From NCBI GenBank assembly GCA_039649115.1, contig JBBWZQ010000228.1, positions 1 through 43,284 of the forward strand: 43,284 bases of DNA, in the 5' to 3' direction. The notes below the pieces were generated by a model. The model was not told the origin of the DNA. It ran no database searches and saw only the letters and a program-made list of their open reading frames with translations. Positions 39,901 through 43,284 of the stretch are shown here, piece by piece (within the stretch, counting starts at the first letter, position 1; the number at the start of each line of letters is the position of its first letter). The position numbers and the translations under genes were made by a program. Origin of the DNA: DATEJJ01 sp039649115 (GTDB lineage: Bacteria > Actinomycetota > Actinomycetes > Mycobacteriales > Micromonosporaceae).

Positions 39901-40213
39901 GGTCGGGTTCGCGACCACCGTGGCCGGCGTGCTGATCCGCGGCCGGATGGACGCCGTCTTCGCCGATCCGGACGGTGCCTTCGACGTCGTGGACTGGAAG
40001 ACCGGCCGGCCACCCGAACACCCCCGCGACGCCGACGCGGCGGCGGTGCAGCTGGCGGTGTACCGGCTGGCCTGGGCGGAGCTGGCCGAGGTGCCGGTGG
40101 AGCGGGTACGGGCCGCGTTCCACTATGTGAGCGCCGGCGTCACGGTACGCCCGGCGGACCTGCTCGACGCGGCCGGACTCGTCGAACTGGTGGCCCAGAT
40201 ACCTCCCGCGTGA
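36899..40213 (+). CDS. adnB: AdnB subunit of the AdnAB helicase-nuclease
   Basis: The product is 1104 residues from a GTG overlapping the adnA stop (GTGA). The motor has Walker A AGAGSGKT at 73-80, canonical motif II DEYQDT at 304-309, GDPCQSIYGWRGA (motif III), TSWRNRPEIL, and ILTVHAAKGLEWDVVAV. The C-terminal RecB-like nuclease has HTRRGTAFHAWLEHRF, IRGRMDAVFADPD and DVVDWKTGRPPE, with a QLAVYR motif. No cysteine cluster is visible, unlike AdnA. In mycobacteria AdnB supplies the essential translocating motor and both subunits cut DNA. The intact motifs here agree. Short N-terminal extension before LALAGPRYTPAELADLLG. Monofunctional alternatives (PcrA/UvrD1) are excluded by the nuclease domain. 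Confidence 0.93.
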   Translation: MTERQRANQLAQHAMAGSAVARGSGRGVSSLALAGPRYTPAELADLLGLPHRPTAEQTEIIAADADRPLLVVAGAGSGKTDTMAARVVWLVANGYVRPEQVLGLTFTRKAAGELAHRIRARLSQLVRRLGRDELLAGEPTVATYHSYAARVVTEHGLRGGYEPTARLLTEASCWQLADTVVRSYEGDMSTVDSAPSTVVDAVLHLAADLAEHLVDADELAAWTGRFHAEIGRRSGKVYKDVADALGKQRARLALLPMVRAYAARKLDLEAMDFGDQLARAARVARDHREVGAIERDRFRVVLLDEYQDTSHAQVVLLRALFGGGHPVTAVGDPCQSIYGWRGASAGTLDRFRAEFPDRAGRPADRLELSTSWRNRPEILRVANALSEPLRDFGHEVARLSAARAVAPRVSAATVHCALLWTGADEAEWIAERIAGAWRHVAGDPTAAPAAIPVQQRPTTAVLIRVRAQIPAIEEALRARGVPVEVVGLGGLLDTPEVRDVVSTMRVLADPADGAALLRLVTGPRWRIGPRDVVALYERARELAAARRRPAGTGLGSERLDEASLSEALDDLGDLRRYSPDGYRRAAAFGAELRDLRRRLDQPLADLATDIERTIGLDVEVAVRPGDAGLARAHLDAFGEVAARFSVEAEGATLTAFLSYLEAAEAEERGLPSGEVEVVEGAVQILTVHAAKGLEWDVVAVAGLSAGVFPAGAKASDHYLGGLGLLPFPLRGDRVGLPRLDLSGAQDQKGVRDALASFATDWKAHDQREERRLAYVGVTRPRLLLLCSGYWWGEGTKKPRGPSPFLTEIQAACLAGAGVVDEWRPPPEPGAVNPTAGDVARAYWPADPLGSRRDALEEAASLVRGAPSVRQEPADAEAERWAHEVDLLLAERARLAVDPHRPVDVALPDHLSVSQLVVLRRDTQSLARTLRRPLPARPAPHTRRGTAFHAWLEHRFGAGELLDLDELPGAADETAAPDDALARLQERFLDSVWADRTPLGVEVGFATTVAGVLIRGRMDAVFADPDGAFDVVDWKTGRPPEHPRDADAAAVQLAVYRLAWAELAEVPVERVRAAFHYVSAGVTVRPADLLDAAGLVELVAQIPPA
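37462..37474. repeat. Iterated palindrome, copy in adnB
   Basis: GTCCACGGTGGAC, perfect 6-bp arms around G, read in frame as S-T-V-D. Confidence 0.8.
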
Positions 40214-40326
40214 CGTTCTTTTGACAAGGGGCTGTTGACGTTTTGACAGGTCGCTGTCGCACGGCCCGGGGTCTCGCCATGCTGGCGACAGGGAATCTCC
40301 GGGACGTCAGTGGCTGGAGGTTTGTC
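40214..40326. promoter_or_regulatory. Region with repeated TTGAC boxes upstream of a small membrane gene
   Basis: The segment at 40211-40250 contains TGACGTTCTTTTGACAAGG and then TGACGTTTTGACAGG, a degenerate direct repeat carrying two TTGACA boxes (40221-40226, 40243-40248). Neither has a good -10 at 16-18 bp. CTGTCGC (40254-40260) and GCGACAG (40285-40291) form a possible stem. GGAGG at 40316-40320 serves the following gene. Confidence 0.4.
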
Positions 40327-40497
40327 GTGGGGCGCGGTGTCGGTACACGGGAGATGCTGGTCGTGCTGGTCCTCGCGGCCGCTGGTCTGCTCCTCGCGGG
40401 GCTGGCGGCATTGACCGACTGGTACCAACATCCGGCAGCGCCCCACGCCCCGGTCGTCGAGATCATTACGCCGGGCGGTGTCGCCGGCCAGCCGTGA
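40327..40497 (+). CDS. Small single-pass membrane protein
   Basis: The 56-residue protein starts at GTG 40327 (VGRGVGTREMLVVLVLAAAG), 6 bp after a GGAGG site. One transmembrane helix (about residues 10-29) is followed by TDWYQHP and a short Pro/Val-rich tail ending ITPGGVAGQP. The stop overlaps the next GTG start (GTGA), so the two unknown genes are coupled and may form a complex. No family recognised. Confidence 0.65.
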   Translation: MGRGVGTREMLVVLVLAAAGLLLAGLAALTDWYQHPAAPHAPVVEIITPGGVAGQP

Positions 40498-41474
40498 GTG
40501 GTGGAGACTGGCGGGGGATGCCCGAACAGCACGAGTCACCGTGGGCCAAGCCGGGGGCTGACGCCTCGACCCCGGCGGTTGTCACGTACCCAACCTCCCC
40601 GCGCCCGGGACCGGCGCGTCGACCAGCGGGACCCGGCGCCGCCGGTACCCCGAAAGGGTGGTCCCGGTCTGGCGCGGTGACGCAGCTGGGCGCGCCGCCG
40701 GAGCCCGACGTCGTCGAGTTCGGACCGCGCCGCACCCCGGACGCGGTGCGGCGCCGCACGCTGCTGTGGTTCGGCGGCGCCGCCGCGGCGGCCACCGCGA
40801 TCGGCATCATCGTGCTGCTCGCGATGATCATGACCGGCAACAGCCCTATCGCCCACGGCGCGGCCGGCCCACCCGACGTGCTGCCGCCCCTGGCCAAGGC
40901 GTGCCCGCCGCCCACCGGCGACGCGCAGAAGCTGCCCGCGGCGCCGTCGCCCGCGCCGGGACCCCGCACCGTCGACGCCGACTCCGGCATCTCGTACGCG
41001 CGGTACGGCCCGCCCTGGGTGCCCTGGGACCAGGTCTGGGACGCCGGTGACCTGCACGTCAAGTACGGGGTGGGCCAGCACTTCGTCACGGAGACATACG
41101 CCAAGGGCGACTACCACGCGTCGATCCTCTCCGGGTCCGTACCGGCCGCGGAGAATGACGCGCTCACCCTCGACCTGAAATGCACGGGGCACCAGGTGCT
41201 GGCCGACGTGCGCCTTTCGTACTACCCGCAGCCCAACACGATCGACATGATGCGCGACGAGGTGACCAATCTGGGCGGCCGTCCCGCGTGGGTGGCCAAG
41301 TTCCGGCTGCACTTCCACGAGGACGGGCTGCAGGCCACGAGCGAGCTGGTGGGGTTGGCGCTCATCGATGTCGGCCGGCCCAATGCCGCGATCATTTACG
41401 TGTCCGTCCCGGGCACCGTCAATCAGTACGACCCGCTGGTCGATCAGGTTCTCCAGTCGGTGCGGCCCACCTGA
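40494..41474 (+). CDS. Membrane-anchored protein of unknown function
   Basis: This 326-residue protein has a disordered Pro-rich cytoplasmic N-terminus (about 1-95) and one TM helix (TLLWFGGAAAAATAIGIIVLLAMIM, about 98-122, not quoted in full elsewhere). A Pro-rich spacer and a compact extracytoplasmic domain follow (YGPPWVPWDQVWDAGDLHVK...LKCTGHQVLADVRLSYYP...VAKFRLHFHEDG...IIYVSVPG). The beta-rich end resembles small secreted domains of the LpqN/LppA kind in general plan only. The GTG start overlaps the small membrane gene. It precedes the M16 peptidase pair by 45 bp, so a shared transcript is possible. Function not recognised. Confidence 0.75.
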   Translation: MSGGDWRGMPEQHESPWAKPGADASTPAVVTYPTSPRPGPARRPAGPGAAGTPKGWSRSGAVTQLGAPPEPDVVEFGPRRTPDAVRRRTLLWFGGAAAAATAIGIIVLLAMIMTGNSPIAHGAAGPPDVLPPLAKACPPPTGDAQKLPAAPSPAPGPRTVDADSGISYARYGPPWVPWDQVWDAGDLHVKYGVGQHFVTETYAKGDYHASILSGSVPAAENDALTLDLKCTGHQVLADVRLSYYPQPNTIDMMRDEVTNLGGRPAWVAKFRLHFHEDGLQATSELVGLALIDVGRPNAAIIYVSVPGTVNQYDPLVDQVLQSVRPT

Positions 41475-41519
41475 TCATGTTGTTACGAGATTCTGGCGCG
41501 CACGGGTTAAGGTCTGGAC

Positions 41520-42836
41520 GTGTCTCCTCGTAGCGCTACCGTGAAGATTCCGTCCACTGCTTACCCGGTCGAGCGGTTCACCTTGCCCAACGGGTTGCGC
41601 GTGGTGCTCACCCCCGACCGTTCGGCGCCGGTGATCGGCGTCGCGGTCGTGTACGACGTGGGCATCCGTTCCGAGCCCGAGGGGCGCACCGGCTTCGCCC
41701 ACCTCTTCGAGCACCTGATGTTCCAGGGCTCCGAGAATCTGGAGAAGTTGGCTCACTTCCGCATCGTGCAGGGCTCCGGTGGCACCTTCAACGGCTCCAC
41801 GCACCTGGACTACACCGACTATTTCGAGACGCTGCCGTCCAATGCCCTGGAGCGCGCGCTGTTCCTGGAGGCCGACCGGATGCGCGGCCCGCGGTTGACC
41901 GAGGAGAACCTGCGCAACCAGGTCGACGTCGTCAAGGAAGAGATCCGGGTCAATGTGCTGAACCGCCCGTACGGCGGCTTCCCTTGGCTGAAACTGCCGC
42001 CGGTGATGTTCGACACGTTCTCCAACGCGCACGACGGCTACGGCTCGTTCGTCGACCTGGAGTCGGCCACCGTCGCCGACGCGCAGGGCTTCTTCGAGCG
42101 CTTCTACGCCGCCGGCAATGCCGTGCTCACCGTGTCGGGTGACATCGACATGGCGACCGCGACCAGCCTGATCGAGCGGCACTTCCACGACGTGCCGCAG
42201 CGCCCGGCCCCGCAGCATCCGGGCTTCACCGAGCCCGACCTGACCGGCGAGCGCCGCGAGTCCTATGTGGACAGGCTGGCGCCGCTGCCGGCCCTCGCGT
42301 CGGCGTGGCGGATACCCAACCCGATCGACGAGTTCGGCGAGTACCTGCCCTACGTCGTGCTCGCCGAGGTGCTCACCGACGGCGACGCGTCGCGGCTCGT
42401 GCAGCGCCTGGTCCAGCGCGACCGCACCGCCACGAGCATCGGCGGCTACATCGGTTTCCTCGGCGAACCCTACGAGGTGCGCGACCCGACCGCCCTGCTG
42501 CTGCAGGCGCACCTGCCGATCGGCGGCGACGTCGACAAGGTGCTGCGCACCATCGACGAGGAGTGCGAGCGGATCGCCACCGAGGGGCTGGCCGAGGACG
42601 AGCTGGCCCGCACCCAGGCCCGGATGGCCACCCACCTGCTGCGCGACACCGACGCGGTACTCGGCCGGGCGCTGCGCATGGCGGTGCTGGAACAGCAGCG
42701 CGGCAATCCGGCCCTCATCAACGATCTGCCGCGGCTGATCGGCGAGGTGACGCAGGAGCAGGTGGTCGCCGCCGCGGCGACGCTGCGGCCGGGCCGGCGG
42801 GCCACCATCGAGGTCCAGGTTGGAGCAAACAAGTGA
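41520..42836 (+). CDS. M16 family zinc metallopeptidase, catalytic subunit
   Basis: A 438-residue pitrilysin-fold peptidase. The inverted zinc motif HLFEHLMF (HxxEH) is near residue 61-65, and the distal glutamate lies in VKEEIRVN about 75 residues later. The substrate-loop landmarks GGTFNGSTHLDYTDYFETLP are typical. It should degrade short peptides, in bacteria often in or outside the cytoplasm; no signal peptide is seen here. GTG start at 41520. The last codon overlaps the GTG of a second M16 gene, giving the common alpha/beta pair in which one half carries zinc. Confidence 0.94.
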   Translation: MSPRSATVKIPSTAYPVERFTLPNGLRVVLTPDRSAPVIGVAVVYDVGIRSEPEGRTGFAHLFEHLMFQGSENLEKLAHFRIVQGSGGTFNGSTHLDYTDYFETLPSNALERALFLEADRMRGPRLTEENLRNQVDVVKEEIRVNVLNRPYGGFPWLKLPPVMFDTFSNAHDGYGSFVDLESATVADAQGFFERFYAAGNAVLTVSGDIDMATATSLIERHFHDVPQRPAPQHPGFTEPDLTGERRESYVDRLAPLPALASAWRIPNPIDEFGEYLPYVVLAEVLTDGDASRLVQRLVQRDRTATSIGGYIGFLGEPYEVRDPTALLLQAHLPIGGDVDKVLRTIDEECERIATEGLAEDELARTQARMATHLLRDTDAVLGRALRMAVLEQQRGNPALINDLPRLIGEVTQEQVVAAAATLRPGRRATIEVQVGANK

Positions 42837-43284
42837 AGCACGCACTGCCGGATCTGGGTCCGACCAACGCGCTGATCCTGCCGACCGACACCGAGACCAC
42901 CCTCCAGAATGGACTGACGGTCATCGCCATCCGGCGGCCGTCGGTCCCGCTGGTGGAGTTGCGGCTGCGCGTCCCCTTCGCCGAAGCCGACCTGGCCGCC
43001 GCCGCGCTGCTCACCCAGACGGTCTTTTCGGGTACCGCCGATTTGTCCACTGTGGACATCGCGGCGGAGCTGCAGAAGGTGGGTGGCGCGCTGGGCGCCG
43101 GCGTCGACCCCGACCGGCTGCTCATCTCGGGCAACGGTCTCGTCGACGGGCTGCCGCGCCTGCTGGAGATCCTGGCCGACGTGGTGGAGCGGGCCTCGTA
43201 CCCGCCCGACGAGGTGGCCACCGAGCGCGACCGCCTGGTCGACCAGATCCAGGTGGCGCAGAGCCAGCCGGCGCACCTGGCGCG
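42833..43284 (+). CDS. M16 family peptidase-like protein, non-catalytic subunit (C-terminus outside window)
   Basis: The first 150 residues (VKHALPDLGPTNALILPTDT) align with the N-terminal M16 domain, but the place of HxxEH reads AALLTQTVFSGTADLSTVD, so zinc ligands are absent. GALGAGVDPDRLLISGNGLVDGLPRLLEILADVV continues the fold. It is expected to pair with the preceding catalytic subunit, as in mitochondrial-processing-peptidase-like heterodimers. The GTG start overlaps the previous stop (GTGA). It contains a copy of the STVD palindrome at 43044-43058. Confidence 0.88.
   Translation, partial: MKHALPDLGPTNALILPTDTETTLQNGLTVIAIRRPSVPLVELRLRVPFAEADLAAAALLTQTVFSGTADLSTVDIAAELQKVGGALGAGVDPDRLLISGNGLVDGLPRLLEILADVVERASYPPDEVATERDRLVDQIQVAQSQPAHLA
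43044..43058. repeat. Iterated palindrome, copy in second M16 gene
   Basis: TGTCCACTGTGGACA, 7-bp arms around T, read in frame as S-T-V-D. Confidence 0.85.

Noticed and set aside
40221..40248. Two TTGACA boxes as defined promoters
   Set aside because: Neither has an acceptable -10 at 16-18 bp, so they are reported only as part of a repeated regulatory region.

Overview
The window is a 43-kb piece of a high-GC actinobacterial chromosome. Mycothiol biosynthesis (MshB), AdnAB recombination helicase-nucleases, the FdxA-DapC pair, a Sdh1-type succinate dehydrogenase, a CebR-type cellulose operator and frequent GTG starts all point to Actinomycetota. A Micromonosporaceae-like soil actinomycete is my best guess, but no marker in the window fixes the genus. 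I saw no rRNA, tRNA, CRISPR array, phage or insertion sequence.

Layout. (1) 1-8190 is an accessory catabolic region. A leftward operon encodes a class III PLP enzyme, a degenerate aldehyde dehydrogenase, a COG2334-type small-molecule kinase, a short-chain dehydrogenase and a UTRA-type GntR regulator cut by the window edge. It is divergent from an amino-acid/amine permease, an acetamidase/formamidase and a MOSC protein. The shared 239-bp upstream region carries GntR-like operator sequences. (2) 8191-9903 is a decaying stretch: a tandem repeat, a LysR gene facing a broken SDR gene, and an orphan palindromic operator. (3) 9904-12501 is a secreted modular GH9 cellulase (CBM4-Ig-GH9-CBM2) behind a perfect CebR operator. 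(4) ychF follows, then a near-perfect 42-bp palindrome and two orphan genes of atypical base use. One of these is a two-TM protein that could be a beta-barrel effector. (5) MutT-like Nudix, DUF1990, sdhCAB, tldD/tldE, a pterin dehydratase, a 79-bp imperfect inverted repeat and an S9 peptidase. (6) mshB with a small membrane partner. (7) A biosynthetic block: putative N-acetylglutamate synthase, fdxA, dapC, dapD, dapE and two tandem LOG-family genes. (8) adnA-adnB, two small membrane-anchored unknowns and an M16 peptidase pair (active subunit plus inactive subunit, the latter cut by the window end).

The catabolic region reads as a self-regulated module: import, phosphorylation by the kinase, PLP-dependent amine removal, then aldehyde handling, with the amidase possibly feeding it. 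The substrate cannot be read from the sequence. The ALDH member has lost both its catalytic cysteine and part of its cofactor domain, yet remains an intact, translationally coupled ORF.

At the DNA level, two signals run across the window. One is an iterated 11-13-bp palindrome around TCCACTGTGGA, which lies inside genes and is always read in the same phase (Ser-Thr-Val-Asp or a close variant). The other is a marked excess of GGTACC. Many adjacent genes overlap by GTGA or ATGA, implying widespread translational coupling.
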